The notes beneath the pieces were generated by a model, which was given only the letters and a program-made list of their open reading frames with translations, did no database searches and was not told the origin of the DNA. From the NCBI GenBank assembly GCA_944321825.1, contig CALUMU010000004.1:124001-188000 (forward strand): a DNA stretch of 64,000 bases, in the 5' to 3' direction. This document shows, one piece after another, positions 43,263 to 52,485 of this stretch. The position numbers and the translations under genes are program-made. Source of the stretch: Candidatus Amulumruptor caecigallinarius (lineage in GTDB: Bacteria > Bacteroidota > Bacteroidia > Bacteroidales > Muribaculaceae). Position 1 is the first letter of the stretch. Every line of letters begins with the position of its first letter.

Positions 43263-45080
43263 ATGATTTGTCGTTGTATCCATATATCATCAACTCTCTT
43301 CCGTGGCCTGCTAATTTCGACAGTTTCCATGCTCCTCGTTATTCTGGTCTTTTGTTCATGTGATAATATAGCCGATGCACCTACAGCAGCATCGGTCTCA
43401 AAAAGAAATCTTCCCACCCCTCCGGCTCATATAAGCGAAAAGCTGGACTCGCTGAAGATGCGTTGCTCGGAACTCGGCGACAAATTCGATTACGAAACAC
43501 TCGAACGCTCTGCATCCGAATATCTTGAGCTGGTGTCAAGGTACAATGAACCAGGACACGTAGCTTATGCCAATTTTGTATCGGGCGTGGCCAAAATGAT
43601 GTATCGCAACAGTGTCGAGTGTGAGCCGTTATTCTACAAAGCTTACGAACAAGCATCGTATGCTGGCATTGACTCGATATGCATACTCAGCCTTAATTCA
43701 TTGGGTATTTGCGAGGGGTTCCTCAAAGGAAATTTCTCAGTTGCTCAAAAGTATCTGCTGCGCGCTTTGGAGTGGTGTGAGAGGATAGGTCGACAGCGCT
43801 CGATGATAACCATATACAATAACCTCGCCGAGGTCGGTGCCGAACAGGGCGATACTACGAGTATGCGTTATGCCATGCTTGCCTTGCAGATGCGAGAGAA
43901 TCATACTACACATCACCAATCCTCAATATTCCTGAAACTGGCAAAACACTATGGGCTTCGCAAGGAGTACGGCAAGGCTCTTAGTTATGCTTCCATGTCG
44001 AGAAGAGTGTCTCAGGAATCCCGATTCTCAAGACAGCGCCTTTACACCATCGACATCGTTACCGCCGGAATCTACAATGACATGGGACAATACAAGAAGG
44101 CTTTGGATCTGCTTGATTCCATATTTGCGATACAGGGGGAGAACCCCTTGAGCCCGGATGTCAAGATCGATGCATTGTACCAGAAGGCGCGTGCCCTGTC
44201 CCTTTCAGGAAAGGACAGACAGGCTTTAGCCGATTGCACAGCGGCTATACATACGGCCCACTCATCGCACCTGCATTTCCGTGACATGGGGCTGCTCAGG
44301 CTGATGGCTGAAATCAACTGGGACCTTGGCGATTACGATCGTTCACGTGAGCTGTATAGGCAAATTATCGACGTGACATCGCGGATGAAAGCTGACACCG
44401 AGGACTATTTGGTGCGGGAACGCAACATGCAGCTCAAAATAGTAGAGAACCAGCGGCAGCGTGATATAGCTCGATTGTCGCTTGAAAGCCGCACCCGGAT
44501 GCTCATATTGATAAGCATCGCAACGATCCTGCTGGCTATATTTATCGTATTGCTCATGTACCACATCCGCCGACGTAACCGCCTGCATCTGCATATAGTA
44601 ACCCAGTACAAGGAATCAATCGAAAATGAGAGCCGTCTCCAACACAAGGTCGCAGACCTTGAGAACACGCTTACCGCGCACCGGAGTGAAGACAGGATTC
44701 GGAAAACCAGCCTGACAGATGAGAACTCGCGCCAGATATACAATGAGTTGCTATCCAAGATGGAGTCATTGCGGTTGTATGCCGATCCGCAGCTCAACCG
44801 CGAGACTCTGGCGGAGCTACTGAGTACCAACAGGACTTATTTGACAAGTATCATCAAAGAACATTCAGGCATGAGCTTGCCGCAATTTATCAATTCGTTC
44901 CGTATACGTAAAGCCATAGAGATGCTCTCGTCTGTGAAGTCTGACCAGATTGCGGACATCCTCAAGGATCTATGGCAGCAGGTAGGATTCCTGTCACAAC
45001 CCACCTTCCGACGAGCTTTCCGCGAATATGTGGGCATGAACCCCTCTGAATATGCAAAGACAGCAGGTAAAATAAATTGA
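43263..45080 (+). CDS. membrane-bound TPR/AraC-family transcriptional regulator
   Basis: 605 aa. An N-terminal hydrophobic segment (about 14-32, with FCSC) is followed by TPR-like helical repeats (about 60-380; NLGICEG-type and YGKALSYASMS-type helices), a second membrane helix (about 417-440), a coiled coil, and an AraC-type HTH (about 495-605; LAELLSTNRTYLTSIIKEHSGMSLPQFINSFRIRKA, VGFLSQPTFRRAFREYVGMNPSEY). The topology places the TPR sensor outside and the DNA-binding domain in the cytoplasm, a one-component form of HTCS. It is followed by the giant secreted protein at 45219, a candidate target. The signal is unknown. Confidence 0.87.
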   Translation: MICRCIHISSTLFRGLLISTVSMLLVILVFCSCDNIADAPTAASVSKRNLPTPPAHISEKLDSLKMRCSELGDKFDYETLERSASEYLELVSRYNEPGHVAYANFVSGVAKMMYRNSVECEPLFYKAYEQASYAGIDSICILSLNSLGICEGFLKGNFSVAQKYLLRALEWCERIGRQRSMITIYNNLAEVGAEQGDTTSMRYAMLALQMRENHTTHHQSSIFLKLAKHYGLRKEYGKALSYASMSRRVSQESRFSRQRLYTIDIVTAGIYNDMGQYKKALDLLDSIFAIQGENPLSPDVKIDALYQKARALSLSGKDRQALADCTAAIHTAHSSHLHFRDMGLLRLMAEINWDLGDYDRSRELYRQIIDVTSRMKADTEDYLVRERNMQLKIVENQRQRDIARLSLESRTRMLILISIATILLAIFIVLLMYHIRRRNRLHLHIVTQYKESIENESRLQHKVADLENTLTAHRSEDRIRKTSLTDENSRQIYNELLSKMESLRLYADPQLNRETLAELLSTNRTYLTSIIKEHSGMSLPQFINSFRIRKAIEMLSSVKSDQIADILKDLWQQVGFLSQPTFRRAFREYVGMNPSEYAKTAGKIN

Positions 45081-45173
45081 GCATAATGATCTGAAATTCA
45101 GCCTATACAGCGGTCAAATCGGCAAATTGTCTTTTTGTGCGTGCATGATCGAAGAGTCGTGTCCGGCTTCTGC

Positions 45174-45181
45174 TATCTTTG
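45174..45181 (+). promoter_or_regulatory. promoter -7 box of the large secreted protein gene
   Basis: TATCTTTG, 38 bp before the ATG at 45219. It lies inside the upstream extension of the frame and therefore supports the later start. Confidence 0.5.
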
Positions 45182-45218
45182 TGCAGAGATTAAACAACCG
45201 TTAACACTCCTTTTTGAC

Positions 45219-48200
45219 ATGAAAAGAACTACGTTATTATCCACAGCTACGATGGGCCTGCTGCTCTCATTTACGGTAGCAGCAGCCAGTCCGGCGGGAC
45301 TGCTCAAGGCACCCGACTCTGCCGTTTTAGCGGCGTTGGAGTCAAATGCGGAAAAAATCGGATTGAAAAAGGCTCCTCTAAAAGCAGCCCAGAACAGAAA
45401 CCTATTCTTATTTGAAGACTTTGAAAGTTACGACCCTTACGAAAAGCAGCTTCTGCCTGAGGGTTGGACTACGATAGCGACTCCTGGCAACGAAGAGGAT
45501 GTCTGGCAAGCCGGTACGCTGTACCTATCCTCTGGCAGGGTTGCGGCACCCAGCGGTGAACGCTATGCTTACATCATCACAAGCACCGACAACCACGATG
45601 CCTGGGCTATATCTCCAGGATTTGAAGTGACCGAGGGCAAGGAGTATTACTTGTCATTCTATACATTCATGCTTGGCGATGGAGAAGGTAACGTATTGGA
45701 AGAGCTATATGTCAAAGGCGGTTACAGCGATACGCCTGCTGGCATGACAATCGATATGGTGCATCTAAACGACGATACCAACGGGTGGAAGTATTGCTCA
45801 GCTACTTTCACAGCCCCTGCAACAGGCACTTTCCATATAGGACTGCATGCCACGAGTCCAGGCTACGGAAGTGGCATTCTTATCGACAATCTTACGGTAT
45901 GCCCGCCTGAAACTCCGATTTTTGCGGGTCCGACAAATATAGAACTTGACGATGCCTATGACTTGACACCGCCGGTCCAGACGACTTGTCGTATCGCCAA
46001 CTACGGCAGTGCCCCGTTGACAGTACAGCTTAAGGAGTCGTCGCCGGAAATTAAGGTATCAAACCTTCCTGTAACTCTTCCTGCCGGACAGGTCTACGAT
46101 ATCGCACTTTCTGTCGACGTGCAAACTGCCGGGCTCTATGAAGGCTCCTTTACTCTCGCCACCGATGATGACGATGCATCGGAGATTACAATCAGCGTAA
46201 AGCAGCAGATAGAGGAGGCATCCCGTTCGGGATATTGGTTCGAGACATTCGATGCCGGCATCCCTGCTACGTGGAGTACCGATTACATGGTCTCTGCTCC
46301 TGGAATGGGTATCGACGGCACCAACTGTGCAGCTCTGACTACCCAAGTCCCCACATATTGTACCACACCATTTACCGAAATGGGAGACAATCCCGAACTC
46401 AGGTTCAACTACCTCTATCTCTACAACGACTTCTTCAGTGGAAGCACCATGCCAGTCCCGGCTGCTAATGCATATCTGAAAGTCAGTATCAGCGACGATG
46501 GCGGCCAGACATTCGATACGGTGTGGGAAATTGATCCCCAAAGCAACCCACATACGCCGACCACGGAGTTTCTGGAAGTCTCAGTACCGCTGAGCGATTA
46601 TGCCGGCAAGACATGCCTGTTGCGATTTGAGACCCAAGGCTCATACGTGGGGGGCTTTAACTATTGCACATGCTACCTCGACAACGTAGAGCTTGGTACG
46701 TGTGCCGATCACGATCTGCAAGCCGTATCTCTGCGTCCAGAACGCATCATGCGCGAAGGTGTTGAAACTTCTGCCGATTTTAGGGTGTACAATAACGGTC
46801 GCAATGACGAATCCGGCTTCACTCTAACTCTTTCCGATGCACATTCGGGCAAAGTGCTCGCAATGCTTGACAACTGTTCTATAGATAGAGGCACAGACAA
46901 GACATTTACATTTACATGGATGCCGACCGAGCCTTTTGCTGGTGCAATGGTAGCCACCATAGCGTTGGAAGGCGATACTGAAACCCAAAACGACAGTTCG
47001 GTAGAAGTGCCATTCATCGTCACTCCCACTGCAGTGCGCGATGTGACATTGGGTAATGACGCGAAACTCGATACCGAAGTGCCCTGGGACATGAATAACA
47101 ACGGGTCCGTTGCCCAGATGATTTATACGGCCAACGAAATAGGTGTCAATAAGGCGACAATTTCAGGGGTCGCATTCCGCGCCAACTCCGACATAGACTT
47201 CGACTCCGAGATTGTAGAACTCTATATCGGTGAAACATCCCGCACTGACTTCGCCGACCAGCAATGGATAGACCCTTCCAGCCTGACGAAAGTGTACTCG
47301 GCATCCATCTTCATAGAAAAAGGCAACAACGAAGTGGTTATCCCATTTAGCTCCCCATACCAGTATAATGGAGGCAATATAGTGATATATGCGGCAAAAA
47401 ACAGTAAATACTTTGTACCCGACAAGCGATTCGCAGCCTTTGCAACCGAATTACCACGTACTATATACAATTCTACGCTCCGCAAAGATATAGACTTGAC
47501 CGACCCTGCAAGTGTGGATAATCCGACAACATACAATCTGGTTCCCGCTATCCGTTTCGTATTCAGCGATGACGAGGCTGGTTCACTCACCGGTATCGTC
47601 ACCTCGTCAGCCGACGGCACACCCATTGCAGATGCAACTGTGACACTGCACGGAACCAGCCTAACCTCCACTACAGACGCACGTGGCGCATACTCTTTCG
47701 GCAGGATTACCCCCGGCTCATACCAACTCGATGCTGTGGCAACTGGATATGTCGGCACAAGCGTCCATACGGCACCGTTGGCCGACAGGGCTGAGGTCGT
47801 CACAGCAATTACCATGGTATCGCGCCCGGTTATATCAGTCAAGGGTCGCATACTTGACGCGGATTCAAAAACCCCTGTGGCAGGAGCCGGCATACTGCTT
47901 TCAGGCTACAATGACTACCATGCCATAACCGGCGAAGACGGCTCGTATACATTGACGAATATTTATGGAGGTGCTGACCTCCAGTATACGTTGACAGTCC
48001 TCACCAGTAATTATCGCACTCTGGTCACAGATTTTATTCCCGGTGCGGAAGATATGGAGGCTATCGATTTCGAGATAAAGCCTCGGCTTTTCGCGGCACA
48101 TTGTCCCAAAGCTACTACAACGGATGACAACGCTGCTACAATAACTTGGGAGGAGCCGATCGATGAATTCCGTCAGGACGGAGGAGAGATGGTGGACTGC

Positions 48201-49064
48201 GCGGGTTTTGACTATAATAATATTTCGGACCTTTACTATGCCATCATGGGCAATGCATTCACATCATCAGCCGATATAAAGGAAATCAGCTGGTACACCT
48301 GTTCCGATGGATATGCATATCCTGCACACGAAGAGGTGAATCTATTCATATTCCCTCTTGACAAGACAGGATTTCCAATACACAAACCGCTTTATTCAGT
48401 AACGGTGCCAAATGTAGATAATCAATGGAATACATTCCAATTGCCTTCTCAGGTCAAAGCTGAAGACGGATTCCTTGTTGCAATAAGCTACTCCTACGGA
48501 TCAGTATGCCTCGGGTTGGCCAAACCCACCGCTGAATATCCATTGGAAGAATCGACAGGCTGGTACCATAGCGAATTTAGCGAATCAGTAGCCGGTCCCG
48601 AATATGGTGTGACATTTTTCCGGAGCAAATTCAATAACGTGTTCATGATACGTGCGGCTGGCGAAAATAATGGAGCAATCACATATTCTGTTCCAGACAT
48701 GCGGTTTAAATCGGCAGCTACTCGCCCCACAGGCTACAATATCTACCGCATCGTCGATGGAGAACGCACGCTTTTGGCCCGAGGCACTACAGAGACTACC
48801 TATGTTGACAACAAATACGGAGAAGTCTCTGACGCTACTACAGTCGTCTACGGAGTTGAGGCGCAATATGCTGGCGGAGTATCCGATATGGCACTTACAG
48901 GGAAAGTGCAGCACGATGCTGGAATTTCCGGAGTAATAACTGACTCTGAAACTGGATCTGAAGCGGAGTACTTCAATCTGCAAGGCATCCGCATCACCAA
49001 TCCCCTCCCTGGAGAAATCTATATAGAACGCAGGGGGAACAAGGTACGTAAGGTGCAGAAATAG
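45219..49064 (+). CDS. very large secreted protein: two choice-of-anchor J/cleaved-adhesin domains, carboxypeptidase-like repeats, Por-type tail
   Basis: 1281 aa from the ATG at 45219 (MKRTTLLSTAT, signal peptide to about residue 25). Two cleaved-adhesin/choice-of-anchor-J lectin-like domains start near 64 (LFEDFESYDPYEKQLLPEGW) and 338 (WFETFDAGIPATW). Ig/CARDB-like domains follow, then two carboxypeptidase-regulatory-like units (about 787 and 870; TGIVTSSADGTPIADATVTL), another beta domain, and the tail EYFNLQGIRITNPLPGEIYI plus a basic end, a Por secretion form. This is the architecture of T9SS surface adhesins and gingipain-associated domains; no protease domain is seen. Probably surface-attached through PorV. 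It has its own promoter and terminator. Confidence 0.82.
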   Translation: MKRTTLLSTATMGLLLSFTVAAASPAGLLKAPDSAVLAALESNAEKIGLKKAPLKAAQNRNLFLFEDFESYDPYEKQLLPEGWTTIATPGNEEDVWQAGTLYLSSGRVAAPSGERYAYIITSTDNHDAWAISPGFEVTEGKEYYLSFYTFMLGDGEGNVLEELYVKGGYSDTPAGMTIDMVHLNDDTNGWKYCSATFTAPATGTFHIGLHATSPGYGSGILIDNLTVCPPETPIFAGPTNIELDDAYDLTPPVQTTCRIANYGSAPLTVQLKESSPEIKVSNLPVTLPAGQVYDIALSVDVQTAGLYEGSFTLATDDDDASEITISVKQQIEEASRSGYWFETFDAGIPATWSTDYMVSAPGMGIDGTNCAALTTQVPTYCTTPFTEMGDNPELRFNYLYLYNDFFSGSTMPVPAANAYLKVSISDDGGQTFDTVWEIDPQSNPHTPTTEFLEVSVPLSDYAGKTCLLRFETQGSYVGGFNYCTCYLDNVELGTCADHDLQAVSLRPERIMREGVETSADFRVYNNGRNDESGFTLTLSDAHSGKVLAMLDNCSIDRGTDKTFTFTWMPTEPFAGAMVATIALEGDTETQNDSSVEVPFIVTPTAVRDVTLGNDAKLDTEVPWDMNNNGSVAQMIYTANEIGVNKATISGVAFRANSDIDFDSEIVELYIGETSRTDFADQQWIDPSSLTKVYSASIFIEKGNNEVVIPFSSPYQYNGGNIVIYAAKNSKYFVPDKRFAAFATELPRTIYNSTLRKDIDLTDPASVDNPTTYNLVPAIRFVFSDDEAGSLTGIVTSSADGTPIADATVTLHGTSLTSTTDARGAYSFGRITPGSYQLDAVATGYVGTSVHTAPLADRAEVVTAITMVSRPVISVKGRILDADSKTPVAGAGILLSGYNDYHAITGEDGSYTLTNIYGGADLQYTLTVLTSNYRTLVTDFIPGAEDMEAIDFEIKPRLFAAHCPKATTTDDNAATITWEEPIDEFRQDGGEMVDCAGFDYNNISDLYYAIMGNAFTSSADIKEISWYTCSDGYAYPAHEEVNLFIFPLDKTGFPIHKPLYSVTVPNVDNQWNTFQLPSQVKAEDGFLVAISYSYGSVCLGLAKPTAEYPLEESTGWYHSEFSESVAGPEYGVTFFRSKFNNVFMIRAAGENNGAITYSVPDMRFKSAATRPTGYNIYRIVDGERTLLARGTTETTYVDNKYGEVSDATTVVYGVEAQYAGGVSDMALTGKVQHDAGISGVITDSETGSEAEYFNLQGIRITNPLPGEIYIERRGNKVRKVQK

Positions 49065-49100
49065 GTTTCAAAGATAAGTAGACGATAACCTACAGACTGG

Positions 49101-49137
49101 GCAGGTCGGGAAGCGAAAGCTATCCGACCTGCTTTTT
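49101..49137 (+). terminator. terminator of the large secreted protein gene
   Basis: Arms GCAGGTCGG (49101-49109) and CCGACCTGC (49124-49132), followed by TTTTT. Confidence 0.85.
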
Positions 49138-49170
49138 GTTAGGAAGATACCACTTATTATTCAGGTATTT

Positions 49171-49398
49171 TTATTGGCTGGGGTATAAACACATTTTTAG
49201 AACCGCCACATCACACCGAGCTGCGTATACGTCCTCACCGAAAACCCCATGGGGGCGACAGAGGCAAGGGGGTGGATCTGGCTGTTTCCGTGACGACTTC
49301 TTGATGGAGGCAGTCGACCTCATCATGTCAGAGCCCCACAGCCAAGCCAGCACAAGCAGGTACAGGAAAGAACACACCGATATTAGTAGAAACAACAT
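49171..49398 (-). CDS. small single-span membrane protein of a duplicated family, copy 2
   Basis: 75 aa as read. Residues 1-22 form one hydrophobic helix (MLFLLISVCSFLYLLVLAWL), followed by WGSDMMRSTASIKK, then a diverged tail. The core FLYLLVLAWLWxSDMMRSTxSI is shared with the ORF at 25743 and almost identical in DNA. Downstream, the DNA that encodes SPPWGFR-stop in copy 1 is also present here (CCCCCATGGGGTTTTCGGTGA) but in another frame; one extra C in the run near 49270 would restore an end matching copy 1. Divergent from the TonB receptor at 49683. Unknown family. Confidence 0.5.
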   Translation of the reverse strand: MLFLLISVCSFLYLLVLAWLWGSDMMRSTASIKKSSRKQPDPPPCLCRPHGVFGEDVYAARCDVAVLKMCLYPSQ

Positions 49399-49428
49399 TT
49401 TATGCGGGATTAATAGTTTTATTTATAA

Positions 49429-49485
49429 CAAACATATTACCTATATATTTCATAATTATTTCCAATATATTGGATTAATATTTCA
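49429..49485 (-). promoter_or_regulatory. conserved 41-bp element plus TAnnTTTG box, copy 2
   Basis: Minus-strand 41-bp block at 49445-49485, 39/41 identical to 25647-25687, here with a perfect 12-bp central palindrome CCAATATATTGG. Exactly 8 bp downstream on the minus strand is TATGTTTG (49429-49436). It reads toward the small ORF at 49398 and lies about 200 bp from the divergent TonB receptor start. Confidence 0.65.
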
Positions 49486-49682
49486 TAAATGATGAATTTT
49501 TGTTACATCTCCTCGACAATCTATACCATTACTCGGTTTATTAGAAAATGCATTATAAAGATGGGGGCGGATGCTTAACGGTTTTGAAACATTTTTTTAA
49601 TTTTTAATTAATATTCGTGAAAATGCCATGAAACATTCTGTGCCGAACTTTGCAGCGAACATTTAACAATCAATAAACCAAC

Positions 49683-52442
49683 ATGAATTTTTTTAAACCG
49701 TTAGTTGCAATTTCCGCTTTGTGGCTGTCGTCACAAGCCATGGTTTTCGGCGAACCGTATAGAGGCGGAGAAATTGTAGGTCACGTAGTAGATGAATTAA
49801 AAAACTCACTTCCCGGAGCAGAGGTGTCGATCGACGACCGCCAGTGGAGCATAACCACCGATCTGGACGGGAAATACCGCATCCAGGGAATAGACCCGGG
49901 ATCGCATACATTGGTCGTTTCGTACCTCGGCTTTTCGCCAGTCACACGCGACATCTTAGTGAAAGACGGGGAAGCTTTAACGTGTGAAATAGTCCTGAAA
50001 GAAAATACACAGATGTTAGACGAGGTCGTTGTAAAAGGTGTGTTTTCCGAACAGCGTCAATCCATCAACCGCCAGCGGGCCAACATGAATGTCACCAATG
50101 TGGTCTCATCCGAGCAGTCAGGCAAATTTCCAGACTCGAACATCGGCGACGCACTCAAGCGCATATCCGGCATCAACGTCCAATATGACCAGGGCGAAGC
50201 TCGTTTCGGCCAGATCAGAGGTACGGCGGCCGACTTGACATCGGTGACGGTCAACGGTAGCCGTCTCCCGTCGGCCGAAGGCGAAACCCGCTGTGTGCAG
50301 CTCGACCTGATTCCCACCGATATGATACAGACCATCGAAGTCAACAAGGTGGCTATGCCCGATCAGGACGGCGACGCAATCGGAGGGTCAATCAACTTGG
50401 TGACCAAGTCCGCTCCCAACCGCTTTTTCGCCAAAGCATTTGCCGGCACCGGCTATAACTGGATCAGGCGCAAACCGTCGCTCAACTTCGGCCTCACCGT
50501 AGGCAACCGTTTCTTTGACGGGAAGTTAGGCGTTACCGTCGCCGCTTCTTATCAAAACGCCCCTAACGGCTCGTATGACACGGAGTTTGTCTGGGAAAAG
50601 GATGACAACGGCAACGCATATGTCAACGAATACCAAATCCGCAAATATTATGTAACACGCGAACGCCAGAGCTACTCCCTCTCTTTGGACTACAACATCA
50701 ATCCTAATCACAGCCTGTATTTCAAAGGCCTGTTCAACAACCGCAATGACTGGGAAAACCGGTACCGCACCACCATAAAAGACTTGACACCCGAAGGGGA
50801 CGGAACTGTCAGGGTGCAGACCAAAGGAGGAACACCAGACAACCGCGATGCGCGACTGGAACGCCAGCAGACCATGGACTTCTCTCTCGGAGGTAACCAC
50901 AAAGTGGGAATATTTGAAATAGACTGGAATGGCGGATATGCCAGAGCTTCGGAAGAACGTCCTAATGAACGCTACATAGACTATCAGCTGAAAAATCAGC
51001 AGTTCGTGCTTGATATTTCCAATCCAAGAGAGCCGTTTGCCACTCCTGTCGAGGGCAGCACCATGACTCTTAACGACAATTTCTCACTGAAAGAACTCAC
51101 CCAGCAGCAAGAAGATATAAAGGAGGAGGATCTGAAATTCAGCGTAGACCTTGAAACCAATCTCGGAAGCAACTCCAAACTGAAATTCGGCGCGAAAATC
51201 GTCAACAAGACCAAACGCAAGGAAATCGATTTCTACGAATATACTCCGCTTGACGAGGACGGCTTCAACGCCAACGCCTTTGGAAACCTCACCGACGAAT
51301 ACGACCCCCACTTCATGCCTACCGACCGCTACAATCCCGGCATATTTGTCGACAAATCGTATCTCGGTTCGTTGCAGCTTGACGATGCAAGCCAATTCGA
51401 GAAGCAGCAGGTGGCTGAAGAGCTTGCCGCAAATTACAAGGCGAGGGAGACAGTGTCATCGGGTTTTGTACGCTTCGATACCCGTCTCGCCGACAATGTA
51501 GAACTTATGGCAGGTCTCAGAGCTGAAAACACGGCGCTGAAATATACCGGCCGAATCTACGATGACGAGACGGACATGGTTAGCACGACTGACCCCGAAA
51601 CATCCAATTACATCAATTTCCTACCCTCGCTGCTGCTCAAATGGGAGGCCTGCAAAGACTATGTCATCCGCGCCTCTTACACCCAGACCCTTTCGCGCCC
51701 CAAATACTCGGCACTTGTTCCCGGCATGACCATAAGCCGTGGCGACAACGAGATAAAACTTGGCAACCCTAACCTTAAGGCCACCACGTCGCACAATTTC
51801 GACATCCACAACGAATACTACTTCAAGTCGATAGGACTCGTGGGCATGGGGCTGTTCTACAAGAAAATCGAAAATTTCATCATTGACGAAACGCGGTTCA
51901 ATGCAGAGTATCTTGGTCAGACATGGGACAAAATCACACAGCCCAAAAACGCCGGCAACGCCAACCTGTTCGGCATCGAAATGTCGTTGCAGCGTGACTT
52001 CGGTTTCATAACCCCGGCTCTGAAATGTATCGGTTTCTACGGCACATATACCTATACCCACTCCCGCGTATCCGACTTCAACTTCGAAGGTCGCGAAAAC
52101 GAGACCGGCCTCCGGCTGCCAGGCTCTCCGAAGCATACGGCCAACGCCTCGCTCTATTTTGAAAAAGCCGGTGTCAACCTCCGTCTCAGCTACAACTACG
52201 CCTCAGCATTTATCGATGAAATGGGTACCTCAGCCTTCTATGACAGATACTACGACAGCGTAAACTATCTCGATCTCAATCTTTCGTACACCTTTGGCAA
52301 GAAACTGAAATGGACCGTCTATGCCGAAGCAAACAATCTGCTCAACCAGCCGCTGAGATACTACCAAGGCTCAAAAGATTACACCATGCAGGCCGAATAT
52401 TACGGTGTCAAGGTCAACGGAGGCATAAAACTGAGCTTCTAA
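49683..52442 (+). CDS. TonB-dependent receptor (phosphatase-linked locus)
   Basis: 919 aa. Signal peptide (1-23), carboxypeptidase-regulatory-like domain (about 30-115; IVGHVVDELKNSLPGAEVSI), DEVVVKGVFSEQRQSINRQR, plug (about 125-245; NIGDALKRISGINVQYDQGEARFGQIRG, VAMPDQDGDAIGGSINLVTK) and a long barrel ending VKVNGGIKLSF. The DQDGDAIGG plug signature is seen in receptors that pair with secreted hydrolases rather than SusD. It is followed after 43 bp by a calcineurin-like phosphatase, so the pair may scavenge phosphate or a phosphorylated nutrient. Preceded by a 12-codon ORF at 49628-49666. Confidence 0.88.
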   Translation: MNFFKPLVAISALWLSSQAMVFGEPYRGGEIVGHVVDELKNSLPGAEVSIDDRQWSITTDLDGKYRIQGIDPGSHTLVVSYLGFSPVTRDILVKDGEALTCEIVLKENTQMLDEVVVKGVFSEQRQSINRQRANMNVTNVVSSEQSGKFPDSNIGDALKRISGINVQYDQGEARFGQIRGTAADLTSVTVNGSRLPSAEGETRCVQLDLIPTDMIQTIEVNKVAMPDQDGDAIGGSINLVTKSAPNRFFAKAFAGTGYNWIRRKPSLNFGLTVGNRFFDGKLGVTVAASYQNAPNGSYDTEFVWEKDDNGNAYVNEYQIRKYYVTRERQSYSLSLDYNINPNHSLYFKGLFNNRNDWENRYRTTIKDLTPEGDGTVRVQTKGGTPDNRDARLERQQTMDFSLGGNHKVGIFEIDWNGGYARASEERPNERYIDYQLKNQQFVLDISNPREPFATPVEGSTMTLNDNFSLKELTQQQEDIKEEDLKFSVDLETNLGSNSKLKFGAKIVNKTKRKEIDFYEYTPLDEDGFNANAFGNLTDEYDPHFMPTDRYNPGIFVDKSYLGSLQLDDASQFEKQQVAEELAANYKARETVSSGFVRFDTRLADNVELMAGLRAENTALKYTGRIYDDETDMVSTTDPETSNYINFLPSLLLKWEACKDYVIRASYTQTLSRPKYSALVPGMTISRGDNEIKLGNPNLKATTSHNFDIHNEYYFKSIGLVGMGLFYKKIENFIIDETRFNAEYLGQTWDKITQPKNAGNANLFGIEMSLQRDFGFITPALKCIGFYGTYTYTHSRVSDFNFEGRENETGLRLPGSPKHTANASLYFEKAGVNLRLSYNYASAFIDEMGTSAFYDRYYDSVNYLDLNLSYTFGKKLKWTVYAEANNLLNQPLRYYQGSKDYTMQAEYYGVKVNGGIKLSF

Positions 52443-52485
52443 AGAAACAAACCTAACAAATTAACAACCAAATCTTATACACTCT

